NCBI RefSeq assembly: GCF_000374825.1
Contig: NZ_KB895376.1
Span: forward strand, 251,460 to 315,459
Length of the DNA stretch: 64,000 nt
Direction: 5' to 3'
Origin: Paenibacillus sanguinis 2301083 = DSM 16941
GTDB taxonomy: Bacteria; Bacillota; Bacilli; Paenibacillales; Paenibacillaceae
In this document: one piece after another, positions 8,305 to 16,809 of the stretch
Position numbering within the stretch: the stretch's first letter is position 1
How the letters are laid out: each line of letters begins with the position of its first letter
The notes under the pieces: model-generated
Databases searched by the model: none
What the model was told of the DNA's origin: nothing
Seen by the model: the letters and a program-made list of their open reading frames with translations, nothing else
Position numbers and translations under genes: made by a program

Positions 8305-10833
8305 TTATTCATCCGAATCTGTATCATCCGAATCCGCATCATCCGTGGAATCAGAATAGTAGAGTGATCTGCTACCCAGTTTAACCTTGTGATTTTCAAA
8401 CAGATCATAAATGGTCAAATCGAAATCATCATCTTCGGTCAAATCTTCCAACAGGGCACGGTCAAGACTGAAGCTCATTCGTCCGCCATCCATGACCTGA
8501 AGGTCAACCCCAGGAACAAATTCCTTGTTAAACACCCATCCGTTGGAATCTTTGATTTCAAACAAATATTTATGCTTGGTCTCACCGAGATCGTAGCCCG
8601 TCTCATGACTAAGATCATAGGTGAAGCTCACCAGGCCGGACAAATCAACGTCGACCTTTCTTACAGATAGCTCATAAGGCGATAGTGGCAAATCCCGCAA
8701 GGAGCGTTTCACTCTCGGTTTTACAATATCCAATTCCATGGCTACCCCATTGACGTAGCCCGCAGCCTCGCCTTTAACTGGTGTTAATTTGTTATCAGTA
8801 ATGCCTTCCCCGATAATTAGCTTGACATAACTTGTTGACACAGGTTCCCTTACTTTTGCCCAGAACGTAACAATATTCTTTTCTCCCGGTCCGATCTGAC
8901 TGTCCGTTTGGCTTACTGATGCCTTATATGTTCGACCATTCGAGGTTTGGAAGGCACCCACGAATTGGGAAAGATCCATGGAGTACTCTTCAAGATTTTC
9001 AACCATGACCTCGGCATAAAGCAAATCGCTTGATACGCTGCTGTAGATGCGGGAATTCAATACACTAATCTCTTGCTTGCGTCCTAGCGTATCGAATGTA
9101 AACGAAGCCCCCCATGGAATATCGGTTATTTCTGGAATATTGCCTGTATTACCAAATCGTACCCAGTCTGTGCTGTTCTCTCCTAACTTCTCACGGAGCA
9201 CAACTTGAAGCTGGTTGAAATTCAGATAACCCGGAGCCCTCGCAACTACATATATATCTGTAGACATGCCCGCCCCGATCAGCCGATCAGGCTGCGTGAG
9301 CACCAGCTTCGTTTCTTCCGTTAGTTCGGCAGAGTCCATCTGTAGAACCCCGCTTAAATCCGGTAATTGCAGTGTCTTTGCATTGGGGTTATCGATAGTA
9401 ATTTTGGCATTTATCATTTGGCCATCGCCCCATGGCAGCTTCTGCACGGAAGATAAAGTAACCCCCAAAGCTCCATTTTTCGTCTGAATTTGTTGCCTTG
9501 TTCCTATCATATTCTCTACCGGGTGTAGCTCAGGCAACGCAAAGATAGCTACCGGGTAAGTCAAGTTCTCCTTATTCTCCTCCGAGAGTGGCAGGTTCAT
9601 AAATAGACGTGGGTTAACCGTGCTGATATTCTTGGGTATGGTTACCGATAGAGTGATGTATTTATCTTCCTGCGGCTGGAGGGTCAACTTCTCAAGTGCC
9701 GGAAGATTCACAGGCAGACGATAGCCATCCGAAGTATGCAACTCAAACTGGTATTCAGGCAAGTCCACTACGGTTGCTCCCGTATTGCGCAAAGCAACAC
9801 GCACAGATAATAAATGTTCTCCATCGTTCTGAGTGATCGTTACCTGACCAACCTGTGCAGCTAATTTCCCGTTTTTCACCTGCAACAAGGTTTCAGAGCC
9901 AGGTTGTATGGCTTTCCATTGACTAGCTTCATTTGGCAACTGCATGGTAGCAATCGGCAGGCTCTGTTTGGCAGTCTCATCTTCAATGGCGATCTGTAAT
10001 CCCATACCTGATAGCTTGACTGCTTTCGGAATTTGAGCTGTCAAATGAAGTATTTTCTTGTCATTAGGCTGGATTTTGTACTCCACGCTTCCGGGATCTA
10101 ATGTTAGCGGGTAGCTCAATCCCGTAGCTGTACGAATAACAAACTTAAAGTCGGGAGCCTCAAACAATCTGTAGCCCTGATTGGATAAAGCTAGCTTCAG
10201 GCTGACATAATTGTAATCACCGGAGGCATAAGTTGTCACTCCCTCTACCTGAGCCTTTATACGAGCATCGGTAATGGGCAATGTTTTTGACTGGTTTGAA
10301 GGGGTGGACATCAAATAGCCTGCGGGTACCTTGAATTGCCCTTTGAGTGCCTCATAACCTGGCTGGCTAAAATCCCATTTAATGACTTGAAAAATTAAAT
10401 GCTGAGGTTGAATATGCTTGGCTACCCGAGTGGTGAACGTTAACGTGGTGGAAGACCCGGCCGCTACCTTCTTCTTCTCCTTGTCCTGGCTAATCAATGA
10501 TGTACTATATATAGTCCCGCTTACCGTTTTAACCTTAGACCAATAGTCAATCAAATCAATGGCCTTATTATCATTATTCTGAACCAATAATGTATAGGTC
10601 AGAACATTCTCATGGTCAAGAGTCAAAATGTTTACATCTGTCAGTCGCACTACACTTTTGGCGGTGATTTTTACTGGAGGCAAATTGGCTAATGTATGTA
10701 CCGTGCCTTGGCTTGCCGCTGTCTTCAGCTTGGCTGCCCCAGGGATACCCGCAGCCGTTGCGTGTGATGATAGGGGGGTCAATACCGATGCTGTCAAGAT
10801 AGCAGCCGCTGTAACCAATGAAATTTTACTCAA
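8305..10833 (-). CDS. Large secreted beta-rich protein with acidic tail, unknown function
   Basis: An 842-residue protein. TTG is the start, with AGGAGGAG about 5 bases before it. Residues 1-28 form a signal peptide ending near SHATAAG. The body contains about five repeated segments of roughly 120 residues, each with motifs like 'V.L.N.G...' and 'DLP.Y.F....TS.G..YP', suggesting tandem Ig-like or CARDB-like beta domains. The last 15 residues are almost all Asp, Ser and Thr (DSTDDADSDDTDSDE), perhaps a calcium-binding or flexible acidic tail. No family is recognised with confidence. It sits downstream of the TolC-like gene and upstream of a small secreted protein. Confidence 0.8.
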   Translation of the reverse strand: MSKISLVTAAAILTASVLTPLSSHATAAGIPGAAKLKTAASQGTVHTLANLPPVKITAKSVVRLTDVNILTLDHENVLTYTLLVQNNDNKAIDLIDYWSKVKTVSGTIYSTSLISQDKEKKKVAAGSSTTLTFTTRVAKHIQPQHLIFQVIKWDFSQPGYEALKGQFKVPAGYLMSTPSNQSKTLPITDARIKAQVEGVTTYASGDYNYVSLKLALSNQGYRLFEAPDFKFVIRTATGLSYPLTLDPGSVEYKIQPNDKKILHLTAQIPKAVKLSGMGLQIAIEDETAKQSLPIATMQLPNEASQWKAIQPGSETLLQVKNGKLAAQVGQVTITQNDGEHLLSVRVALRNTGATVVDLPEYQFELHTSDGYRLPVNLPALEKLTLQPQEDKYITLSVTIPKNISTVNPRLFMNLPLSEENKENLTYPVAIFALPELHPVENMIGTRQQIQTKNGALGVTLSSVQKLPWGDGQMINAKITIDNPNAKTLQLPDLSGVLQMDSAELTEETKLVLTQPDRLIGAGMSTDIYVVARAPGYLNFNQLQVVLREKLGENSTDWVRFGNTGNIPEITDIPWGASFTFDTLGRKQEISVLNSRIYSSVSSDLLYAEVMVENLEEYSMDLSQFVGAFQTSNGRTYKASVSQTDSQIGPGEKNIVTFWAKVREPVSTSYVKLIIGEGITDNKLTPVKGEAAGYVNGVAMELDIVKPRVKRSLRDLPLSPYELSVRKVDVDLSGLVSFTYDLSHETGYDLGETKHKYLFEIKDSNGWVFNKEFVPGVDLQVMDGGRMSFSLDRALLEDLTEDDDFDLTIYDLFENHKVKLGSRSLYYSDSTDDADSDDTDSDE

Positions 10834-10911
10834 TACTTCTCCTCCCTCATTGCTGTGATATCATTACATGTTCATTTCATATAAACGCTTCATCTTATAT
10901 AAAAGTTGCGC

Positions 10912-10940
10912 AAAAAAACAGGGCCAAATCTTTTGACCCC
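10912..10940 (-). terminator. Terminator after TolC-like gene
   Basis: GGGTCAAA and TTTGGCCC pair with one mismatch on the minus strand and are followed by TGTTTTTTT, about 30 bases beyond the stop codon. Confidence 0.7.
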
Positions 10941-10969
10941 GCCCTACACATATTATTTTCACAATGAAT

Positions 10970-12487
10970 TTATCTTGCTGCTACCAGCCATGGTTTGGAA
11001 TAAGCCAACTTTGCATTATCCAGGCCGGTAACAATGGTTATTATCTGTTGATTTAATGTTTCTAATTGCAGTTGTGCTTCAAACACTTCATATTCTGTTG
11101 CCATACCTAACTCATAACGCTTCTGCACAACATTCAAGGCCTCATTGGCACTACCAATGGATGCCTGAAGCTGGCTATATTGTGTCTCCAGTTTCTTGAT
11201 TTGATCATAGGTTTGTCGAACTGCATCCTCAAGCTGCTTCTTGGCATCTGCAACACTCAATTTTTTCAATTGGACATCGATCTTCACGTTATCATAAGAA
11301 TTGACGGTCTGCCCCACGAATGTAAAATAATCAAGATTAAGTTCCGCCTGCTGGACGCCACGCTCTGCCATCCAAACAGTAGGACTATCCTTTTGTATTC
11401 TCCCTACATGAGCATCGACGTCATCCTCAAATTCCTTAAATTCAGGGACATCTACAATCTCGTACTTCTGATCCGGCTTATAACCAATTAAAGCGTTCAA
11501 ATCCCGGTAGGACTCGCTCAAATTTTTATCTGCAACGTCCCTTGCTGCCTTGCTTTGTTCAACGGCATTTTGTGCTTGAGTAACCTCATATTCGCTAGCC
11601 ATCTGATTAGACAATTTGGTCTGAGCAATCCGCAGCTTCCATTCTGCGTCCTGTAAGCTCAGATCTGCCAAACGTTTGGCTTCAATAGCGTTAATAATGG
11701 AATTGAGTCCACTTCTTACCTGATAGGCTAATCCTTCCTTAGTAACTTCTAATTGCTTTTTGGAGACAAGATACTTGATTTGGGATTGACTGTAATTATT
11801 CCAGGCAGAGTTGGCATCCGGGTTGCCACCCTGGTTAGAAGCGGGAATATAGTCAATGTTATCTGCTGCATCCTCTAAATTGTTGTCCTGAATTTTGAGA
11901 GCCTTCTCTTGGGATTTAATATCATTGCTATGAGAAATGGCAAGTGCAACGGCATCTTCATAAGAAAGCGGCTCTGTATTTGTCTCCAATGGCAGCTCCT
12001 TGCTGGCATCAGGAGCTGGAGCCAGCGGATCAGTATGACCTGATTCTTCTGCCTTGGCAGCTGAATCAACCCGAACAGTTAATGTAGCGGGCTCCCAGCT
12101 TACCTGGGCTCCAAACGCTTCCCCTACAAAACGAAGCGGAACATAAACAGAACCCTGAATCAGCTTGGCAGGAACCTGCAATGTCATCTTCTGCCCATTC
12201 TTGTAAGCAACCGTCTGGTTGACTCTCAGTTCAATCGTATCGTTCCCTTTGGCTGCGGTAATTAACCCGGTGGCTTGATCATAGTCCACTCGAGCACCCA
12301 TGGATTGAAACAGAGCCCGCATAGGAACCAGAGTAACATTATTGCTTTGTACGGGCTTCTGCTCAAAGGTGCGGGGTACGCCATCAAGAACTACACTGAT
12401 ATCATTTGCAGCATTAGCGGAGGCCCCCCCGGCTATAGCAGAAGATAGAAGTAATGTGGAAAGTAAACCCGAGCTGAATCGTTTCAT
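10970..12487 (-). CDS. TolC-family protein with N-terminal stalk (copper amine oxidase-like) domain
   Basis: About 505 residues. The ATG at 12487 has AAGGAG 8 bases upstream and begins a signal peptide (KRFSSGLLSTLLLSSAIAGG). Residues about 30-140 form a stalk domain with the paired motifs VPMRALFQSMGARVDYD and VPLRFVGEAFGAQVSWE. From about 170 to the end is a TolC/outer-membrane-efflux fold with long alpha-helical hairpins (for example NQMASEYEVTQAQNAVEQSK and ELGMATEYEVFEAQLQLE), the internal duplication expected of TolC. In Gram-negative cells TolC is the outer-membrane channel of tripartite pumps. Here it is in a presumed single-membrane cell and lies next to RND permease and adaptor genes. 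Confidence 0.88.
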   Translation of the reverse strand: MKRFSSGLLSTLLLSSAIAGGASANAANDISVVLDGVPRTFEQKPVQSNNVTLVPMRALFQSMGARVDYDQATGLITAAKGNDTIELRVNQTVAYKNGQKMTLQVPAKLIQGSVYVPLRFVGEAFGAQVSWEPATLTVRVDSAAKAEESGHTDPLAPAPDASKELPLETNTEPLSYEDAVALAISHSNDIKSQEKALKIQDNNLEDAADNIDYIPASNQGGNPDANSAWNNYSQSQIKYLVSKKQLEVTKEGLAYQVRSGLNSIINAIEAKRLADLSLQDAEWKLRIAQTKLSNQMASEYEVTQAQNAVEQSKAARDVADKNLSESYRDLNALIGYKPDQKYEIVDVPEFKEFEDDVDAHVGRIQKDSPTVWMAERGVQQAELNLDYFTFVGQTVNSYDNVKIDVQLKKLSVADAKKQLEDAVRQTYDQIKKLETQYSQLQASIGSANEALNVVQKRYELGMATEYEVFEAQLQLETLNQQIITIVTGLDNAKLAYSKPWLVAAR

Positions 12488-12566
12488 CTCATATGCTCCT
12501 TCTCCTTTATTTTTAAAAAACCAGATAATAAGATGTATAAAAATCGATGCTTGATACAATACTATG

Positions 12567-12598
12567 AAAAAAAGGGTTCCAAGAGGAACCCCTTTTTC
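12567..12598 (-). terminator. Terminator after the 774-residue surface protein gene
   Basis: AAAGGGTTCC and GGAACCCCTTT form a near-perfect stem with a short loop, and the minus strand continues in a run of T. Readthrough into the TolC-like gene may be partial. Confidence 0.85.
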
Positions 12599-12616
12599 AA
12601 TACCAACCCACAAAGA

Positions 12617-14941
12617 TTAGTTGTTTACTTTAACTGTCTTTGTAGCTTCATCATAGCTGATGTTTGCTCCCAAAGCTTGAGCTACCCAGCTAACTGGCAG
12701 GACAGTACGATCACTCTTAGTGGATGCTTTAACATCCATGTGAATAACAGCACCGTTGATGATCAATTGGTTAGTATTCAGTTTGATTTGTACGACGCGG
12801 TCGCCTTTCAGCAAAGTAACCGTCGAAGTTGCTTTATCAAACTTGATGTTTTGTTTGGATACACCTACAGCTTCAGCTACATAACGAACTGGCAAGAATG
12901 TACGGCCATTTTCGATATAAGGAGCAATATCAGCAGTGTAAGTAGCACCATTTACAGTATAGCTAGTGCTTCCAATAGTGAATACCGATTCAGTAGTTTG
13001 ATCTGTTGGCGCAGGAGTGGATACCTTGGCTACAGATACCTTAGCTACAGCATCATTATCTTCCCAATCGGAGTATTTTTGAGTTTCAGATACAGCATCG
13101 CCTCTAACAGACAATTCGATTGGTCCTTCTGGAACAGTACGGTCTACAATAATGCTCACATCGGAAACAGAAATTGTACTAGCCGTATCGCTCTCAGCAT
13201 CAACATTGAATGATACTACTTTATCATTGCTGGATCTCTTCACGTTCGAGATATCCAGATCTCCACCCGAAACTTTCACTGTTGGTGTTTTTGCAAATTT
13301 AACTCCATCTGGCAGTTCAAGACGAACTTCCTTGTCATCAACCAAAGCGCCAGCGGCTCCTTCTTTAATGGTGAAATCACCAGCTTTTTGCTCTCTGGCA
13401 CCGATAACTACTTCTGGAGTTGTCTCAACAGATGCAGTAACAGGAGCAACCACTTTACCTACTACCAGTTCACCTTCGATACCTGCGGATCCACCAAAGG
13501 CAAGTTTCAAGTCACCTGTAAAGTCAGGGGCCAAAGCTACTTCCAGATCTTCAAAATCCAGGGTAGCCGCATCGGTATCATTTGTACGTTCTGCTTTAAA
13601 CTTGGCTGTACGGTTATTAGTACCTGTATATCCTGCAAATTTCAAAGTTACGCCTTCGTCTTTAATAGTTCCTGTAAGGTCAGCAGGATCGTCTTTCTTC
13701 TCATCATGCTCATATTCTGGCTGCCATCTTGCACCTTCAGGCAAGGTGATTTCCAGGTAACGTCCATTCGCACCAGTTACGATACTTTCACCAATAGTTT
13801 CTGTCAAATGGAATTCAGCAATTTCTTGCTCATCTCGGCCAGCAATCAGAGTAGGCGCATCTTCAGCCGTCAGTGTTGAACCATATTCACCGTAAGTACC
13901 GATTTTGCCTTCTGTAATGTTGGTAGTCGTGTCGCCACTTACACGGGCGATAATTTCGCCTTCTTTTACTTTGCTTGAATCCTCAACAATAAAGTTGAAA
14001 GGAATTTCAATTTTGGTTGGAGTTTTTGTTTGACCAAGCTTCTTGCGATCATCTGCATCCTTTTTAACTTTAATGATCAATTCTTCTTTTTTGTCTGGAT
14101 CTGGCTTAACGTCAAGCCATTCAGCTTTAAAGTTACCAATGATAGTTTCTATCTTTTTATTCTCTCTCAAGTCATCCCATTCATATCCCTTAGGAAGCTT
14201 GATTTTTATTTCAGTGCTTTCGTTGAGTGCACCGGCAAATGGCTCTTCCAAGATAAGATTTGGAGTAAATACTTCATTGGAGGTATCCAAGCTGCCAAAA
14301 GACAAATTCATACTGTTGTTCTCGTCGTTCACTTTAGCAACGATCGCCTCACCAGCAGGGAATGGGCTGGAAGAAGGAGCGCTAAATCTTACTTTAGCTT
14401 CACCATTTTCACCTTCTTCTACATACAGAGCACCAAGTGTCAATGTGAAGACAGCAGGATCCTTTGTAAGAGTTACAGGTTTGCCGATATATTCCACAAT
14501 GATCCGGTCAGTTTTGGACTGTTCAGTAATTTTGAAGTCCCCGTTGTCAATAACTTCGACATCACCTTCATTACTCAGTTCCAGTTTGTTCTTTGCATCA
14601 GGGAATTTTTCCAAATCAAATGCAACAAAATCAGCTCCTGCAATGCTGTAAGTTGTAGATGTAACTGATTCTTTTTCAGCCAAGTCAAAAGGCAACTCAA
14701 TTTCAAGTGTATCGCCTGCTTCAAGGCTAGCAAATTTAGGGATTTCAAAAACTACGTTCCCCACACGTTCATTCGCATCTTTAGCAGAAATTGTTGGTGT
14801 AGTAAGGGCCTTAATAGTTCCGGTACCAGCTGCTTCAACAACTGTTGGAACACTCAGTGCCGTAATTGGTGCAGCTACCCCAGCAATCAAAGTTGCTGTA
14901 GCAAGCACGTTAATAATCTTTTTATTAAACTTTGTTGTCAT
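12617..14941 (-). CDS. Secreted surface protein with C-terminal stalk domain
   Basis: About 774 residues. The ATG at 14941 is chosen because AAGGAGGAG lies 11 bases upstream; an upstream ATG at 15013 has a weaker context. The signal peptide ends after VVEAAG. The middle contains at least three related beta domains, each opening with a phrase like 'VVIGAREQKAGDF' or 'LIAGRDEQEIAEF' and followed by 'LP.G..W' or 'LPDGVKF'. The last 110 residues are a copper-amine-oxidase-like stalk domain (FLPVRYVAEAVG and VLPVSWVAQALG). The strong promoter, long leader and own terminator suggest high expression, as for an S-layer-like protein. No enzyme motif is visible. Confidence 0.85.
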   Translation of the reverse strand: MTTKFNKKIINVLATATLIAGVAAPITALSVPTVVEAAGTGTIKALTTPTISAKDANERVGNVVFEIPKFASLEAGDTLEIELPFDLAEKESVTSTTYSIAGADFVAFDLEKFPDAKNKLELSNEGDVEVIDNGDFKITEQSKTDRIIVEYIGKPVTLTKDPAVFTLTLGALYVEEGENGEAKVRFSAPSSSPFPAGEAIVAKVNDENNSMNLSFGSLDTSNEVFTPNLILEEPFAGALNESTEIKIKLPKGYEWDDLRENKKIETIIGNFKAEWLDVKPDPDKKEELIIKVKKDADDRKKLGQTKTPTKIEIPFNFIVEDSSKVKEGEIIARVSGDTTTNITEGKIGTYGEYGSTLTAEDAPTLIAGRDEQEIAEFHLTETIGESIVTGANGRYLEITLPEGARWQPEYEHDEKKDDPADLTGTIKDEGVTLKFAGYTGTNNRTAKFKAERTNDTDAATLDFEDLEVALAPDFTGDLKLAFGGSAGIEGELVVGKVVAPVTASVETTPEVVIGAREQKAGDFTIKEGAAGALVDDKEVRLELPDGVKFAKTPTVKVSGGDLDISNVKRSSNDKVVSFNVDAESDTASTISVSDVSIIVDRTVPEGPIELSVRGDAVSETQKYSDWEDNDAVAKVSVAKVSTPAPTDQTTESVFTIGSTSYTVNGATYTADIAPYIENGRTFLPVRYVAEAVGVSKQNIKFDKATSTVTLLKGDRVVQIKLNTNQLIINGAVIHMDVKASTKSDRTVLPVSWVAQALGANISYDEATKTVKVNN

Positions 14942-15063
14942 AACCTTTTTTTCTCCTCCTTGAATATCATTAACTTTAGTATTATTTTTTTTGTCTCGAG
15001 TTATGTTACTCATCAGTCATTACACCTCCTTTCCGAGTAAAGTCCAACCCTTTATAATGATAT

Positions 15064-15216
15064 CTGTGACAATATCACAGAAGCTTGAAACCAGGATAAT
15101 GATAGAAAATAGAAATCTCACAACTACTCCAGTATTATACAATGCTATTGTGAGAAGGTAAAGATTTTTTTATCGCATTTTGTCACTCGAAGCGATTAGT
15201 AATGACAATATTGTCA
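15064..15216. promoter_or_regulatory. Two TGACAAT-type palindromes flanking the promoter
   Basis: TGACAATATTGTCA at 15203-15216 is a perfect 14-base palindrome about 40 bases upstream of the -35 box. CTGTGA-CAATA-TCACAG at 15064-15080 lies downstream of the start point and contains a related GTGACAATAT. They could be paired operators or, for the downstream one, an RNA hairpin. Confidence 0.45.
15134..15162 (-). promoter_or_regulatory. Sigma-A promoter of the surface protein gene
   Basis: On the minus strand TTTACC (15162-15157) and a perfect TATAAT (15139-15134) are separated by 17 bases. Transcription from here gives a leader of nearly 190 bases before the ATG at 14941. Confidence 0.7.
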
Positions 15217-15383
15217 CTAGCAACTTCATGCTCACAAGGTTAGACGTTACAGGTTTTAAAAAGTTGCGATATTTGAAAAAATTTTTTTCCCTGTAGTCAA
15301 CATTATATCTTCAAATGAAACCCGCCGTCACCAAGTAATTATTCCCTATATTTTTTCAAATCAGGGGTATTTTAGGGGTTTAA

Positions 15384-15426
15384 GGACGAAGCGCTCTTTC
15401 ATCTTAGATGAAAGGACGCTTCGTTA
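15384..15426 (-). terminator. Hairpin after RND adaptor gene
   Basis: ACGAAGCG and CGCTTCGT flank an inner stem CTTTCATCT/AGATGAAAG, giving a 17-pair hairpin 5 bases beyond the adaptor stop. It lacks a clear T-run, so it may be a processing or stabilising structure rather than a terminator. Confidence 0.6.
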
Positions 15427-15430
15427 CATA

Positions 15431-16774
15431 TTATTGGTTAACAACAGATATCTTCGAGCCATCGCTTAGCATGCTGATTCCCTTCACAATGATACTTTGG
15501 CCTTCAGCCAGACCTTTCGTTACCTCTACTTTGGTGGAGCTCTCCGACCCAGTTTCGATAGCAACTCTCTTGGCTTTATCTCCATCTACCGTGTATACAT
15601 ACTTCACGCCAGCACTTTCGGTTACGGCCTCCTGAGGAATCAGCAGCCCTTGCTCGTTCCCGGATTGAATATACACATTAGCCATCATACCTGCTCTAAG
15701 GGTACTGTCCGGGTTATCTACAGAAATTTCGACAGGATACGCCTTCAGGCTCTGATCCATGACAGACCCCAAGGCTGTAATCTTGGCATCGATCTTCTTG
15801 TTTAATGAAGGAACTTCAACTGAGACGGAAGATCCCACCTTGACATCCATCATTTCAGACTCGGCCAGATTCACCTTTACCAGAATCGGACTGGTATTGG
15901 CAATAGTTACAACAGGAGCTTGCGGTCCAACCAACAGGCCGGTTGTTCCACTTACTGCCGACACGGTTCCTGAAATAGGGGCCACAACTTTGGTCTTGGA
16001 TAACTGACTCTGAGCCGTCTCCAAGGCTACACGCGCCTGATTAATGCTGGCTTTGGCTACTTGCACTCCAGAGGAACGCCGCGCCAATTCCAACGATTTT
16101 TTGGCATTTTCATAACTTGTCTGCGCACTCTTCAAAGCCGTTTGCGCATCTTTATACGATAGATTGGCATTTTCTAAAGCACTTTGCGCCTGCTTCGCCG
16201 CTGTTTGGGCCTGCTCAAGCTGGGATTGGGAGACAACCCCGGCCGCAAACAATTCCTGTGTTCGTCTCAAATTGCTTTGGGCATCTCGATTAGCATTTTC
16301 TGCATCAGCGATCCCCACCTGCACCTGTTGAATAGCATTTTGCCTTTGTATAAGAGCACTGTGGGCCTGATCAACTCCAGACTCTGCTTGCTGAATGGAT
16401 TGCTGAGAACCATCCTCAGCTTGCTTAAGGCTGGCAACGGCCATATTATATGACTCTTTCGCCTGCTTGATGCTATCCAAAATGTTTTGCTGATCTAATG
16501 TGAACAAGACATCTCCCTGATTAACAGCTTGCCCGATCTTCAAATCGATGCTCTTGATAACACCGCTAACCTCAGGGGACACTTGCACCGTCTTGTTGGG
16601 AGCCAATGTCCCTACAATACCGGCTTCCGCTTCAATACTCCCCTTCTCGACCACACCCAATTCGACAGAAACCGCTTGTTCTTCGGCTACAGTCGCTGGA
16701 TTTTGCCCTCCCGAGCAACCCGCTATCGCAATGGATAACGTGAGCATTAATAACATAGTCATACTTTTCTTCAT
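15431..16774 (-). CDS. RND efflux adaptor, lipoprotein
   Basis: About 447 residues. The ATG at 16774 has GAGGTG upstream. The N-terminus is a lipoprotein signal with the lipobox IAGC (residues about 17-20), so the mature protein is lipid-anchored on the outer face of the membrane. A lipoyl-like half, a long coiled coil (about 95-255, rich in Ala, Gln and Ser), the second lipoyl half (VVAPISGTVSAVSGTTG) and a beta-barrel and membrane-proximal domain follow. This is the AcrA/MdtA layout. It is 35 bases downstream of the RND permease gene and is its natural partner. Confidence 0.92.
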   Translation of the reverse strand: MKKSMTMLLMLTLSIAIAGCSGGQNPATVAEEQAVSVELGVVEKGSIEAEAGIVGTLAPNKTVQVSPEVSGVIKSIDLKIGQAVNQGDVLFTLDQQNILDSIKQAKESYNMAVASLKQAEDGSQQSIQQAESGVDQAHSALIQRQNAIQQVQVGIADAENANRDAQSNLRRTQELFAAGVVSQSQLEQAQTAAKQAQSALENANLSYKDAQTALKSAQTSYENAKKSLELARRSSGVQVAKASINQARVALETAQSQLSKTKVVAPISGTVSAVSGTTGLLVGPQAPVVTIANTSPILVKVNLAESEMMDVKVGSSVSVEVPSLNKKIDAKITALGSVMDQSLKAYPVEISVDNPDSTLRAGMMANVYIQSGNEQGLLIPQEAVTESAGVKYVYTVDGDKAKRVAIETGSESSTKVEVTKGLAEGQSIIVKGISMLSDGSKISVVNQ

Positions 16775-16809
16775 GGTTGTTCCCCACCTCACTATTCTAG
16801 TCATATTCT

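Larger units (their letters stand above)
14942..15430. other. Long leader and promoter region of the 774-residue surface protein
   Basis: This 489-base gap holds a good sigma-A-type promoter (15134-15162), two palindromes (15064-15080 and 15203-15216), a second weak reading start with AAAGGAGGTG near 15030, an AT-rich tract with a poly-A/T run near 15280, and a hairpin at 15384-15426 that ends the adaptor gene. I see no further coding sequence. Confidence 0.7.

Noticed and set aside
14030-14668. Two plus-strand frames of over 200 codons opposite the surface protein
   Set aside because: Shadow frames inside a gene with signal peptide and stalk domain; no initiation signals.
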